The position numbers and the translations under genes are program-made. A stretch of 64,000 bases of DNA from Beroe forskalii (taxonomy: Eukaryota; Ctenophora; Nuda; Beroida; Beroidae). The notes under the pieces are model-generated. The model did no database searches. It saw nothing but the letters and a program-made list of their open reading frames with translations, and was not told the origin of the DNA. Within the stretch, counting starts at the first letter, position 1, and each line of letters opens with the position of its first letter. The DNA is taken from positions 186,001 to 250,000 of the forward strand of contig WFMF01000091.1 of NCBI GenBank assembly GCA_011033025.1, in the 5' to 3' direction. This document shows positions 20,201-28,870 of the stretch, in pieces.

Positions 20201-22574
20201 GACCAGGGAAGATGTTGATTGGACAAGGGGGGTTAAGTGCTCTCCTGTGAACCATCGGTTATGTTATGTCACGCTGGCAACAGCTGTGCGAGGAAGTCAT
20301 AAATCAGGGGAGTTCGTTACCTGCTTAAGAATTGGGTGCTGTGGTAGAATGACGGGCTCCCCCCTAAACTCCGAGTCCTGGAACAGGGTATCATAATTGA
20401 AAATTTAAGTTGAAAAATTCGTCAGTTTCCTCTGACAGAGTCACGGATCTGTCGCTCGCTCCGTATTATAGCTGACACAGAGATTAGCGCTTGGTTTAAC
20501 ATCTGATAACTTGCTTAAATGCTTCCTATCAGCCCAGAGGAAGTGATTAGTTAGTGATCTCTGCAGGAGCCCCACCGATTGACTGAGGTTTAGAGTTCAA
20601 GCATTTAATCAAGCCTAACTCATCATCTCTTGATTTCACCCCCAACAACGAATCATCTCTTCATATCGCCCTTGATTTTAGTTCAAATATTCACTCGATC
20701 GATTTCAACCCGAATCGAGTGATTGCTCCCAAATCATACTTACCTTCCAAAAGGAAAAATCCCCTCGGTTACACCATTCAAAATCCCCTCACTTTCAACC
20801 AAAATTTTTCATGCTTTCTAAGGCTCCCCTTAGTTTCAAAGATTATAGGACCAGCTTGCTTTTCTCATAAAAGCACTAACAATTAACAAGTGCAAGGCAA
20901 TTTTTGATTCAGAATCCCTGCTGTCCCTTTCTAGGCGCCCTTTTATATCTGAGACTGTGTGTTGGACCAATTAAGTAACATAATTTGATCACAATTCACA
21001 GCAGCCCGCCGCAGGCGAAAATTTTGAAGGCGTTTCCTCTGATATTGTGTCTAGCATCAATTCAGTAAAATAATCTGATCACAACAGCCCGCCGCAGACG
21101 AGAATTTTCAATGATTTTTGCACATGAATCTGCCTCTAAGATCAATTTGGTAATGAATAATTTGATTACAACAGCACGCTGCAGGGCCCAAGTGAGAAAT
21201 GCGAAATCACTCACTCTTTGAAAGTTGATACTAAAAGTTTTCATTAAAATCATAAAAGTGAGGGCCCAAGTGAGAAAACACTCACTTCTTACAAGTTGAT
21301 AGGAAAAAGCTCACATTAAAATCATAAAAGTGAGGGCCCACATGAGAAAATACCCACTTCTTACAAGTTGACAGGAAAAGGCTCTCATTCAAATGAAAAA
21401 AGTGAGGGCCAAAGTGAGACAACACTCTCACTTCATCGAAATTGATAGGAAAATGCTCTTATATCTCTTGAATCGATGGAATTGAAGCCTTTATTTTCGG
21501 CACTGGTTCACGCACAAGAATGTTTGTCAAAATCCCCTCACTTTTGACAAAAATCCCCTCGGTTACAGTGTAACCCGTGCAACCCAACTTTGGAAGGTAA
21601 GAAATCATATCGCACTCTTCTCCCAAATTATATAGGACAATTTCTCCAAATTGTCTCGCACTTCCCCCAATTTCCATAGACCCCCCCCCCCCCAAATTAC
21701 TGCATCCCCCAAAATTTCCGCTTATACTTCCCCAGATTACCGCTTAATTCCCCCAAATTACCGCTTACTTCCCCCAATTTACCGCTTACTTCCCCCAAAC
21801 TACCGCTTACTTCCCCCAAACTACCGCTTACTCCCCCCAAATTACCGCTTATACTTCCCTCAAATGACCGCCTCCTTCCCCCAAATTACCGCTTACTTCC
21901 CCCAATTTACCGCTTACTCCCCCCAAACTACCGCTTACTTCCCCCAAACTACCGCTTACTTCCCTTTGCAGAAACCCCCACGGACCCGGGAGATAAGACT
22001 TACGGAGACGATGACTTTGAGAAGAGTATAGCGACGGAGGAGGTTGACGAAGTGTCGGGTGCAGGAATCAGCGATATCAGCGACATTCTACATACTTCAG
22101 AGAAAGTCACGGACAAGGTACAAGCAGCTTTTGTACTTGTAGGAAGCTTGAAATATATTTGGCGTTTAAGAAAGAGCACGCCTCCATCAAATACATCAAA
22201 CTTTTCTGACATTTTGATATCTTAAGCAGTTTCCATACTGATACAGTCATACCGTGTATATTTTATTATTTTGATTTAATTTTACGTGTATGTGTGCACA
22301 TGGATCGATCGAAAGACCCGCCGAAAGAAGGCGCAAATTACAGCGCACGCAAGATTTCAATTTGCTTTTATTGAATTTTTGCTGAAATTTGCGCATTCTT
22401 TCGACGGGTCTTTCGATCGATCCATGTGCACACATACGCGTAACGTGCACCTCTGGATTTACCCCGAACCGTTCTAATTCGCAGGGTGTAGACGAGTCAG
22501 TGTTTACCTCAGACCACACTATTTCTATGGACAGCGTCGGAGACATCGACTACGTCGAGGACATGACCTTCTAG
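8164..22574 (+). CDS. CEP43: CEP43 (FOP/FGFR1OP) orthologue, six visible exons, N-terminus not found
   Basis: CEP43 is a centrosomal and centriolar-satellite protein that dimerises through an N-terminal LisH region and works with CEP350 in microtubule anchoring and ciliogenesis. Six exons join in phase: 8164-8256, 16923-17090, 17462-17674, 19352-19439, 21972-22117 and 22485-22574 (stop TAG). They give about 265 residues. The first encodes a segment like the end of the LisH region (YEGRTALEG, then DELPLLAAIIKQ). The middle is Ser/Asn-rich and disordered. The C-terminus matches the family closely: KLDDKLDNIG, YGDDDFEKS, LHTSEKVTDK and finally DYVEDMTF, equivalent to the human DYLEDVA end. The introns are packed with MITEs and minisatellites. 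The link of exon 8164-8256 to the rest rests on family similarity and matching phase 0. Confidence 0.82.
9400..10760. repeat. Small tandem and hairpin repeats in CEP43 intron
   Basis: A short tandem of CTAGCAACTAGCATGTAG lies at about 9420-9465, ATAATAATAAT at about 10125, and repeated CACCATGGTAAC-like words at about 10515-10600. A small hairpin at about 10668-10757 has arms GGCTATCCAATAT and ATATTGGATAGCC. No coding exon was found on the + strand. Confidence 0.5.
10929..11060. mobile_element. Hairpin MITE, GCGCGGCGTAA family, copy 1
   Basis: Long imperfect palindrome: the left arm ACTCCTACGTGCGCGGCTTT and ATGCGCGGCGTAATCG is mirrored by CGATTACGCTGCACGGCGCAT and AGCCGCGTACGTAGGAGT. The right flank GACACG..CCTGTAAT is shared with copies 2 and 3, so the element may extend slightly beyond the hairpin. 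Confidence 0.8.
11415..13262 (-). CDS. Probable small gene nested in the CEP43 intron, opposite strand
   Basis: The upstream exon, about 13262-13092, has an acceptor-like GTTTCTAG and a donor AAG/GTACTT. From the first Met at 13244 it encodes 51 residues: MSSGNRAELVAYIKRLGYSE, then RIVDDVIRMRGDKITKSELL, a helical, UBA-like segment. The terminal exon 11528-11415 (acceptor CCTTCTTCTCTGCAG) continues in phase 0 with DVRTRPTADYLNHQDSFRKQ and ends in a basic WKRNKNKQ tail and a stop. Joined they give 88 residues. The frame stays open upstream of Met to the acceptor-like site, so the first exon may be internal. The UBA-like resemblance recalls Regnase/N4BP1-type proteins but is weak. It may also share a gene with the exons at 4.5-5.0 kb. 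Confidence 0.5.
11529..12092. repeat. 28-30-bp minisatellite flush against a splice acceptor
   Basis: About 19 units read GGACGTTAGGGAATACTGG followed by GGGAGAGG. On the minus strand each unit reads CCTCTCCCCCAG then TATTCCC, a pyrimidine tract plus AG. The array begins directly at the acceptor of exon 11528-11415. Long Pro/Val/Phe ORFs across it are repeat artefacts. Confidence 0.9.
12943..13066. mobile_element. Hairpin MITE, GCGCGGCGTAA family, copy 2
   Basis: Arms GAGTGTCGAAATCC and GGAGATCGACACTC enclose TTGCGTGGCTTTTCGATGC, GGCGTAATTG and the repeated GGAAAAGCCATGCATAG and AAAAGCCGCGCACGAAGG. It lies just downstream of the donor of the nested-gene exon, 26 bp from the coding end. Confidence 0.75.
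13785..13960. repeat. Degenerate CTGT(A/T)CTGAGT tandem
   Basis: About twelve diverged 11-16-bp units of CTGTACTGAGTCTGTTCTGAG. The minus-strand ORFs here (SEQTQYILSTAS-like) are translations of the repeat. Confidence 0.85.
13961..16715. other. CEP43 intron, no exon recognised
   Basis: Mixed AT-rich sequence. Short repeats include AGTCACTCGACCCAAGTCACTAGACCCG (about 15080-15110) and GTAACGAGACC...GTAACGAGGCCC (about 15290-15320). No ORF here has exon-like borders with plausible protein composition. Confidence 0.35.
16724..16812. mobile_element. Small hairpin repeat just upstream of a CEP43 exon
   Basis: Arms TGGGTGCTTTTTTG and CAAAAAA-type AAAAAAGCACCCA enclose GCTGCGCGCAAAG and CAACGCGCATT. 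GC-rich GCGCGGTGTATTATGCCGCG at the left edge resembles the GCGCGGCGTAA family. Confidence 0.6.
16923..17090 (+). CDS. CEP43: CEP43 exon, Asn/Ser-rich linker
   Basis: The exon has 56 codons, phase 0 at both ends, acceptor CATTCCCCTTCAG and donor CTCAG/GTTAGG. The peptide starts SCSGGGRNVQLNNNNN and contains DSMDFLSNRRPIDDM. It is part of the low-complexity middle of the protein. It resembles the family region with an SFLSNR motif, where human CEP43 has GSFLSNRTLDG. Confidence 0.8.
17462..17674 (+). CDS. CEP43: CEP43 exon, Ser-rich disordered region
   Basis: The exon has 71 codons in phase 0, acceptor ATTTTCTGCAG and donor ACAAT/GTTAGT. It is rich in Ser, Asp and Pro (SSPKAASPGNKLASLSGEA) and contains the near-repeat SEQISEQISEHITTE. 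The acceptor is followed by a second AG (GTGCAG), so a two-codon shorter form is possible. Confidence 0.8.
18401..18527. mobile_element. Hairpin MITE, GCGCGGCGTAA family, copy 3
   Basis: CAATTCCTTCGTGTGCGGCT and CAGGCGCGGCGTAATCGTGC are mirrored by GCGCTATTACGCCGCGCACG and GCACACGAAGGAATT. The right flank GACACGCTCCTGTAAT matches copies 1 and 2. Confidence 0.8.
18807..19257. mobile_element. MITE with 28-bp terminal inverted repeats (AACCGGCC-rich)
   Basis: It starts CATACCTTATTGGCCTTTAT and ends with the inverse ATAAAGGCCAATAAGGTATG. Inside are repeated blocks TTTTTTAACCGGCCC on both sides of a unique centre (about 18940-19130). No ORF. Non-autonomous DNA element in a CEP43 intron. Confidence 0.85.
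19352..19439 (+). CDS. CEP43: CEP43 exon, helical segment before the acidic C-terminus
   Basis: The exon has 29 codons plus one base (phase 1 exit), acceptor CTTATTTTCAG and donor AATAA/GTGAGT. The peptide TRENEELHSTKEWEEECKKL ends in DDKLDNIGI. The last part corresponds to the family segment with a K-L-x-S-D-K-I-G-S-L-G pattern just before the DDDF block. The phase matches the next exon (A + AA = Lys). Confidence 0.82.
19499..19625. mobile_element. Hairpin element related to the GCGCGGCGTAA family
   Basis: GTTTGAACTGCACTGTGCGCG, GGCGTAAGTTTGCGCGGCG are mirrored by TGTGCGCCGCGCACAC and CGCGCGAACTGCAGTTCGAAC. The arms are imperfect. Confidence 0.65.
20745..21605. repeat. Inverted-end repeat block with 77-85-bp tandem units
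   Basis: Ends are inverse: CTTACCTTCCAAAAGG at about 20747 and CTTTGGAAGGTAAG at about 21589. The phrase AAAATCCCCTCGGTTACA occurs near both ends. Inside are three units around AGCCCGCCGCAGGCGAAAAT (about 20990-21180) and about 3.5 units of a 77-bp repeat containing AAGTGAGGGCCCAAGTGAG and ACTTCTTACAAGTTGATAGG (21183-21460). Probably a composite repeat in the CEP43 intron. Confidence 0.65.
21690..21965. repeat. 20-bp pyrimidine-rich minisatellite at a CEP43 splice acceptor
   Basis: About 13 units of CTTCCCCCAAATTACCGCTTA run to within a few bases of the acceptor CTTCCCTTTGCAG (AG at 21970-21971). The units are pyrimidine-rich on the sense strand, so the acceptor's pyrimidine tract grades into the array. 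Confidence 0.9.
21972..22574 (+). CDS. CEP43: CEP43 last two exons, conserved acidic C-terminus
   Basis: Exon 21972-22117 (acceptor CCCTTTGCAG, donor GACAAG/GTACAA) and exon 22485-22574 (acceptor TAATTCGCAG, stop TAG) encode the diagnostic C-terminus: GDKTYGDDDFEKS, an acidic block, ISDISDILHTSEKVTDK, then SMDSVGDIDYVEDMTF. Together they define the gene assignment. A minisatellite runs right up to the first acceptor, and a hairpin MITE (22283-22441) fills much of the last intron. Confidence 0.88.
22283..22441. mobile_element. Hairpin MITE in the last CEP43 intron
   Basis: Near-perfect arms: TGTGCACATGGATCGATCGA and AAGACCCG on the left, CGGGTCTTTCGATCG and ATCCATGTGCACACA on the right, with inner arms GGCGCAAATT and AATTTGCGC. 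The right end lies 40 bp from the last acceptor. Confidence 0.85.
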
Positions 22575-22677
22575 ACCTCACAATGTGACCGCGCAAAGGT
22601 AGTGACAGGTTTAGAACTTTACAAACATTCCCTTAATACCAAAAACCAGAGTGATTGAATTTTTAATTTAGCTGTTA

Positions 22678-22856
22678 GGGATCGTTCATACAAAAGTACA
22701 AAACGTACTAAATTTTTGGCAGATTTTAACCCCCCTCCCCCCTCGTAAGCAAGTTTACTGTAGTTGTATTTGTTGCAATAACATGTTGATGTAGCGTAAT
22801 CATTCAGAACCCCCTCCCCCTAGATTATAATTATTACGTAATATGTGAACGATCTC
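22678..22856. mobile_element. GGGATCG-family TIR element, copy 2, in the CEP43 3' UTR
   Basis: Starts GGGATCGTTCATACAAAAGT and ends ATTACGTAATATGTGAACGATC. It is flanked on both sides by TTAG. It lies between the CEP43 stop codon and the poly(A) signal, so it is probably transcribed in the 3' UTR. C-rich stretches (AACCCCCCTCCCCCC) match the G-rich subterminal runs of copy 3. Confidence 0.75.
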
Positions 22857-22913
22857 TTAGTGTTGGACATGTTTTTATCCCGTTCACTTTTGTTGACAAA
22901 ATTGCATGTTGGT

Positions 22914-22923
22914 AATAAATAAA
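22914..22923 (+). promoter_or_regulatory. Poly(A) signal for CEP43
   Basis: Two overlapping AATAAA hexamers (AATAAATAAAC) 340 bp after the stop codon are the first good polyadenylation signal downstream. Confidence 0.6.
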
Positions 22924-23284
22924 CTTATGACACCCTGAATTATGTCACTTCTTTCATACTCATAGATAGGCATGGGGCTTCTTCTAAAGAGGATTTCAAT
23001 TTTTAGTAAATCACCCGTTATAGTTGGCCATTATCCAAATTACACTGTCATATGTAGCACTGTTAAGTGATGTCTCGTGATTTGATTAATAAGTTAAAAA
23101 GATGAACATGCTGCGCATAAAAAATCGAGTTTTACCCGTAGCACCGAGAAGTTCAAAATGACAAAATGAAATGCCAGCGACAGAGAATTGTTATTAATTG
23201 ATGGTTTTCGTCGGTTAGTCAATTTCTAATTCCACAATAAATTTTAAAACAAACAAAGCAATGTGTTATTTTGTGAACTTAAAA

Positions 23285-24045
23285 GTTTGCGCTTTCTTTC
23301 TGAGGAAGTGCGCTGAACTTTCTTCCTGAGGAAACGCGTCGCGCTTTCTTCATTCTTTCTGAGGAAGCGCGCCGCGTTTTCTTTCTGAAGAAGCGCACTT
23401 TCTTTCTGAGGAGGCGCCCGGTGCTTTCTTTCTGAGGAAGCGCGCTGCGCCTTTCTCCTGAGGAAGCGCGGCGCGCTTTATTTCTGAGGAAGCGCGCGCC
23501 GCCGTGCTTTCGTTCTGAGAAAGCGCGCCGTGCTTTCGTAATCGTTCTGAGAAAGCGCGCCGTGCTTTCGTTCTGAGAAAGCGCGCCGTGTTTTCGTTCT
23601 GAGGATGCGCGCGCCCGCCGTGCTGTCCACTTTCGTTCTGAGGATGCAGATGCGCGCGGCGCGCCGTGCTTTCGTTCTGAGGAAGCGTGCCGCGCTTTCT
23701 TTCTGAGGAAGCGTGCGTCGCGCTCTCTGAGAAAGCGCGTCGCGCTCTTTTTCTGAGAAAGTGCGCCGCGGCTCTCTTTTTGAGAAAGTGCGCCGCGCTC
23801 TCTTTCTGAGAAAGCGCGCCGGGCCGCGCTGTTTTTCTGAGAAGGCACGCTGCCGCGCTTTCTTTCGGAGGAAGCGCGCCGCGCTCTCTTTCGGAGGAAG
23901 CGCGCCGCGCTCTTTTTCGGAGGAAGCGCGCCGCGCTCTCTTTCTGAGCAACTTGCCAGACGTTGCCTGCCCCGAGTCGGGGCGCGCGCGCTTCGCGCGC
24001 GCGAGGGGGCCAGGCAACGCCTGGCAATGAGCAACTGAGAAAGCG
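23285..24045. repeat. GC-rich 25-40-bp minisatellite with hairpin potential
   Basis: About 25 units of GCGCTTTCTTTCTGAGGAAGCGCGCCGC. Each unit contains TTTCTGAG/GAAG and GCGCGC palindromes. Three overlapping minus frames are open (RARRASSERK-type peptides) only because the repeat lacks stops. Confidence 0.9.
23949..24028. repeat. Large GC hairpin resembling the TIR of the 24.5-kb element
   Basis: TGCCAGACGTTGCCTGCCCC, then GCGCGCGCGCTTCGCGCGCGC, then GGCCAGGCAACGCCTGGCA. The layout (CAGACGTTG.CTG core, GCGCGC hairpin, mirrored core) parallels the left end at 24455-24545 but with GCC in place of GTC. Confidence 0.75.
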
Positions 24046-24477
24046 CGCTTACTTTTTGAAGACGCTGAAGCGCACCTTTTCTAAAAGAAAAGGAATATTG
24101 AATAAATATTATTTATTGATTGGAAAGCTGCTTGTTAATGTTATGTTGTTTTTATAGGTTCAATAGTGTGATTCTTTAAGTTATTACTCAACTGCTTAAA
24201 TTATTTGATAATTCATAATTGACAGAAGTTACTTTTCATCACACTGTGTATGTATATTTTGGTTTTTGATGTTTTATTTATTTTCATGGTTATCACAGAG
24301 TCTGCATGAAGTTTTTTGCTTTCTATCCAGTTTCAATTGTTATTTCACTACCGGTTTTGTTACCTAGGTATATTTCTAATTTTCATTATCTCATTAGAGG
24401 CTGGAAGATCCAGTTAATAGTGGAAGTCTGAAGGCAGTTGATTTATAAAAACATTGTCAGACGTCGTCTGACCCCTT

Positions 24478-24525
24478 AGCCTTCGGCGGGCGCGCGCGCG
24501 AAGCGCGCGCGTCCGCCGAAGGCGG
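24478..24525. repeat. Perfect GC hairpin inside the left TIR
   Basis: CCTTCGGCGGGCGCGCGCGC and GAAGC followed by GCGCGCGTCCGCCGAAGG form a nearly perfect stem with a tiny loop. The flanking ACCCCTT and AAAGGGGT pair too, extending the stem into the TIR. Confidence 0.85.
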
Positions 24526-24545
24526 AAAGGGGTCAGATGAAACTT

Positions 24546-24599
24546 GTGCTAGTAATAAGCGAGGGGGACCGGCTGGTCCCCCTCGCTTATTACTAGCAC
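24546..24599. mobile_element. 54-bp perfect inverted repeat inserted in the left TIR
   Basis: Arms of 25 bp, GTGCTAGTAATAAGCGAGGG plus GGACC and the exact inverse, flank a GGCT loop. The right TIR has no equivalent between AAACTT and TTTTTACGCCG, so this is an insertion in the left end only. Confidence 0.85.
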
Positions 24600-25879
24600 C
24601 ATTTTACGCCGCGCACTACCTGGAAATAGTCATCGACGAAGCTTATCCAACGCGATTTTGTACTACTATATAAGCTCCGCGAAATTTTCCTGACAGTCAA
24701 AATTCATAATTTTGTTGGTATGGTAGTTGGTGGTTGTGTGTCTTAGGATTTCGTAATCATCTTTATCAATTCTTTTCACCTTTTTCGGTTTCATGCTTTG
24801 ATTGCCTTACTCAATATATCACGTTCATTTGTGTACATTATTGTTTTTCAATGAAGATGAAGTGCTTTCATTTTTGAATTTCTCAGCATGTGCCATGAAC
24901 TTCGAGTCAAATAAATTGAAAATACTTCACCGAGGATCTTCAACCCGAACTCCAAGTTCTCATGATCTGTTGTTAGTGCAGTCAACTTCGTCGAATCATT
25001 TCAATGACCGTGAGTATAAACTTCAGAAGATGTGATTCTTGGCCAATGGCCATAACCCATATGAAATATAAATTTGAAAGATGAAATCGAGCCTCCGTAA
25101 GGTGCCTGCATGACAGGTCGAACGAACAGAATAAATTGATCTATCAGCCACTTAATATATGAATCACCAATACCCAAAGTACTCCAGTTGTTCATAATAG
25201 ACAAATGGTAGTTATTTCGTCAATTGAGAAGTTCCCAAATCATTTATACCCATAGATAGATCAAATTAAGTTGATCTATCGACAAAATTGATCGATTGCG
25301 TGATTTTAATTCAATCGATCACCTCCACTTGATCAACTGAAGTTAGATTATAATATTCTCAAATGATAATTTTGTCACTTACACGAATTAATAATTTGAG
25401 GTTTCAATTTAAAAAGGCTCTTGCGGTTATAAATTAGAGTTGCTCTCCCAACCCTATATTCTGCAGATTGACCTGTTATGCAGGTCGATTTCTGTGTCCG
25501 TCAGAATGGAAAAGACCCGCATACCTATGCTATACCTACCGTATAACTGATTAACTGTCAATTTAAAGTGCGGATTGCTATTTTTCCAATTCCCAGGATC
25601 TTGCTATTTGACATCACTTTCATGTTGAGACGAGATGTTATAAGGCATGTTGCTGTATTAATAATCTTTCAGTCTTTAGGTATAAATAATTTCATGTGTT
25701 CGTGGTTCTGTGTGTCTGTCGCAATAATGTAGGAGATATATCATAAACATTTTCGTTCGATTTTTTTTCAAGCTAATGATATTTCAATCAATATTAGTTC
25801 AATCGAGTCTTAATTTCCTAATTTCCCAGGCTTCACTCCTGCTGTGTCCGGCTAAAACTCCTATGGAAGAATGAAGGGG

Positions 25880-26290
25880 AGACGCCACTCTCAAGCAGGA
25901 AGATCTCTGGGGAGCTTCAGAGTGGCGTGAGTGGAGCAGCTTTGTTTCCGGAAACTCTGAAGCAACAGCTGCTGATCCCAGTGTTGGAACTGATCACTGG
26001 CATCGACAGGATAGAGCTGCAGTCCACAGTCATGACTGCAACGATAAGACGTAGTTATCGTTGGATGACGCCACGAGCAGTATGCGCTGAACCGCGGTAT
26101 ACAACGGTGCTCGGTAGAAACTGTTTCGACGGATAGGAAACAACACAGATAGGAAACAAGACAGAAAACTGATGGACGTTTTGTAACATAGCGACAACAA
26201 CTTATAATGTTCATCAAGCCACATTCTACATTCTAAAGTTCCATTCATACACCGACGCACCCGCACTGCACCAAGCACAAACCTCCTCAT
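25880..26290. other. Element interior with short inverted words
   Basis: GACGCCACTCT and AGAGTGGCGTG form an inverted pair 40 bp apart at about 25880-25930. Overlapping minus-strand ORFs of about 100 codons here lack exon borders or family features, and no transposase motif was found. Confidence 0.35.
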
Positions 26291-26449
26291 ATCTCAGGTC
26301 AGCACCATTTTTATTATTTAACTATTTGTACCTGATAGCTATGCACCTCATCTTTATTTGATTATATTCCGGCATCTTCACAAAAATATAGAGAGAACCG
26401 TGGTTTATGGTCGATCGTTATCCATTTATGATTTATCATTCGAACAATA

Positions 26450-28870
26450 GCACTTGGTTTAGTAATGTGATTCATGACAGTGTGACACTGTCAAACATAG
26501 TGCTGCATGTGTATCTTGATAGTGTGAACCTTGTGTCAAACATAGTGATGCAGTTCATGATAGTAAATTATAGTGACACTGTGTCAAATGTTATATTGTG
26601 ATGCGGTTCAGGGTTGTCAGTTTGACACTGTCAAAAATAGTGATGCGGTTCAAGGATGAGATGATAATGAGACACTGTCGGGCTATAGTGATGCTGTTTA
26701 TGGTTGTGACCCTGTGTCAAACAAAGTGCTGCATGTGATTATTGGTAGTGTGACACTGTGTCGAACAAAGTGCTGCGCGGTTTATGATAATGTGTCAACC
26801 ATAGTGCTGTGGTTCATGGTAGGTGACACTGTGTCAACCATAGTGCTGCAGTTCATGGTAGTGTGACAGACACTGTGTTGAACATAGCGCTGCGGTTCAT
26901 GGGGTAGTGTGACACTGTGTCAGAGTGATGCAGTTCATGGTAGTGTGAGACTGTGTCAAACAGAGTGATGCAGTTCATGGTAGTGTGACACTGTGTCAAA
27001 CATAGTGCTGCGACTGGTAGTGTGACACTGTGTCAAACAAAGTGCTGTACACTGTGTCAACAAAGTGTCGCGGCTCATGGTAGTGACACTGTGTCAAACA
27101 TAGTGCTGCGGTTCATGTAGTGTGAATGTGACACTGTGATGCAGTTCATGGTAGTAGGACACTGTGTCAAACAGAGTGATGTTCATGGTAGTGTGACACT
27201 GTGTCAAACATAGTGAGTGCTGCATAGTTCATGGTAGTGTGACACTGTGTCAGACATAGTGATGCAGTTCATGGTAGTAGGACACTGTGTCAACCAGAGT
27301 GACGCAGTTCATGGTAGTGTGACACTGTGTCAAACAGAGTGATGCAGTTCATGGGAGTGTGACACTGTCAAACATAGTGCTGCGGTTCATGGTAATGTGA
27401 CACTGTGTCAAACATAGTGCTACGGTTCATGGTAGTGTGACACTGTGTCAAACTGAGTGATGCGGTTCATGGTAGTGTGACACTGTGTCAAACATAGTGC
27501 TGCGGTTCATGTGTCAGACATAGTGCTGCGGTTCATGGTAATGTGACACTGTGTTGAACATAGCGCTGCCGCTCATGGTAGTGTGACACTGTGTCAAACA
27601 GAGTGATGCAGTTCATGGTAGGGTGACAATGTGTCAAACATAGTGCTGCGGTTCATGGTAATGTGACACTGTGTCAAACATAGTGCTACGGTTCATGGTA
27701 GTGTGACACTGTGTCAAACAGAGTGATGCAGTTCATGGTAGTGTGACACTGTCAAACATAGTGCTGCGGTTCATGGTAATGTGACACTGTGTCAAACATA
27801 GTGCTACGGTTCATGGTAGTGTGACACTGCGTCAAACAGAGTGATGCAGTTCATGTGTCAGACATAGTGCTGCGGTTCATGGTAATGTGACACTGTGTTG
27901 AACATAGCGCTGCCGCTCATGGTCGTGTGACACTGTGTCAAACAGAGTGATGCAGTTCATGGTAGTGTGACAATGTGTCAAACATAGTGCTGCGGTTCAT
28001 GGTAGTGTGACACTGTGTCAAACGAAGTGCTGCAGTTCATGGTAGTGTGACACTGTGTCAAACTGAGTGATGCAGTTCATGGTAGTGTGATTCTGTGTCA
28101 AACATAGTTCTGCGGCTCATGGTAGTGTGACACTGTGTCGGAGTGATGCAGTTCATGGTATTGCATTGTGACACAGTGTCAAACAATCAAACATAGTGCA
28201 CTGGTTCATGGTAGTGTGACACTGTGTCAAACAGAGTGCACTGGTTCATGGTAGTGTAACACTGTGTCAAACATAGTGCACTGGTTCATGGTAGTGTGAC
28301 ACTGTGTCAAACAGAGTGATGCAGTTCATGGTAATGTGACACTGTGTCAAAATAGTGCTGCGGTTCATGGTAGTGTGACACTGTGTCAAACTGAGTGATG
28401 CAGTTCATGGTAGTGTGATTCTGTGTCAAACGTAGTGCTGCCGTTCATGGTAGTGTGACACCGTGTCAAACAATTAAGTGCTGCGGTTTATAGTCTCATG
28501 GTAGTGTGATACAGTGTCACACATAGTGCTGCGGTTCATGGTAGTGTGACACTGTGCCAAAAATAGTGCCGTGGTTCATGGTAGTGTGACACTGTGCCAA
28601 ACATAGTGCTGCCGTTCATGGTAATGTGACACTGTGTCAAACATAGTCCTGAGGTTTGTAGTAGTGTGTAATCTGGGGTTGTGTTGAGAAACACAATTTG
28701 TATTTAGCAACATTTGTCGCAATAGTGTGACACAACAAAGTGCTCCAGTTCATGGTAGTGTGACAACTGACACTGTGTCAAACAGAGTGATGCAGTTCAT
28801 GGTAGTGTGACACTGTGCCAAACATAGTGCTGCGGTTCATGGCAGTGTGACACTGTCGTGCATCTGGTGC
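26450..28870. repeat. 40-bp satellite, about 60 copies, palindrome in each unit
   Basis: The unit reads TTCATGGTAGTGTGACACTG followed by TGTCAAACATAGTGCTGCGG. Each good unit holds TGACACTGTGTCA, a 13-bp palindrome (TGACAC-T-GTGTCA). Units vary between AACATAGTGCTGCGG, AACAGAGTGATGCAG and AACATAGTGCACTGG, and higher-order runs recur. It lies wholly inside the 24455-29520 element. Confidence 0.95.

Noticed and set aside
23279..24034. Long Arg/Ser/Ala-rich minus-strand ORFs (up to 251 codons)
   Set aside because: Three overlapping frames are open at once because the GC-rich minisatellite lacks stops; there is no sign of codon constraint.
25891..26290. Transposase for the 24.5-kb element
   Set aside because: The overlapping ORFs of about 100 codons have no catalytic DDE pattern or zinc-finger motif that I can see.
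26450..28870. CRISPR array
   Set aside because: The 40-bp units are contiguous without unique spacers and lie in an animal genome.
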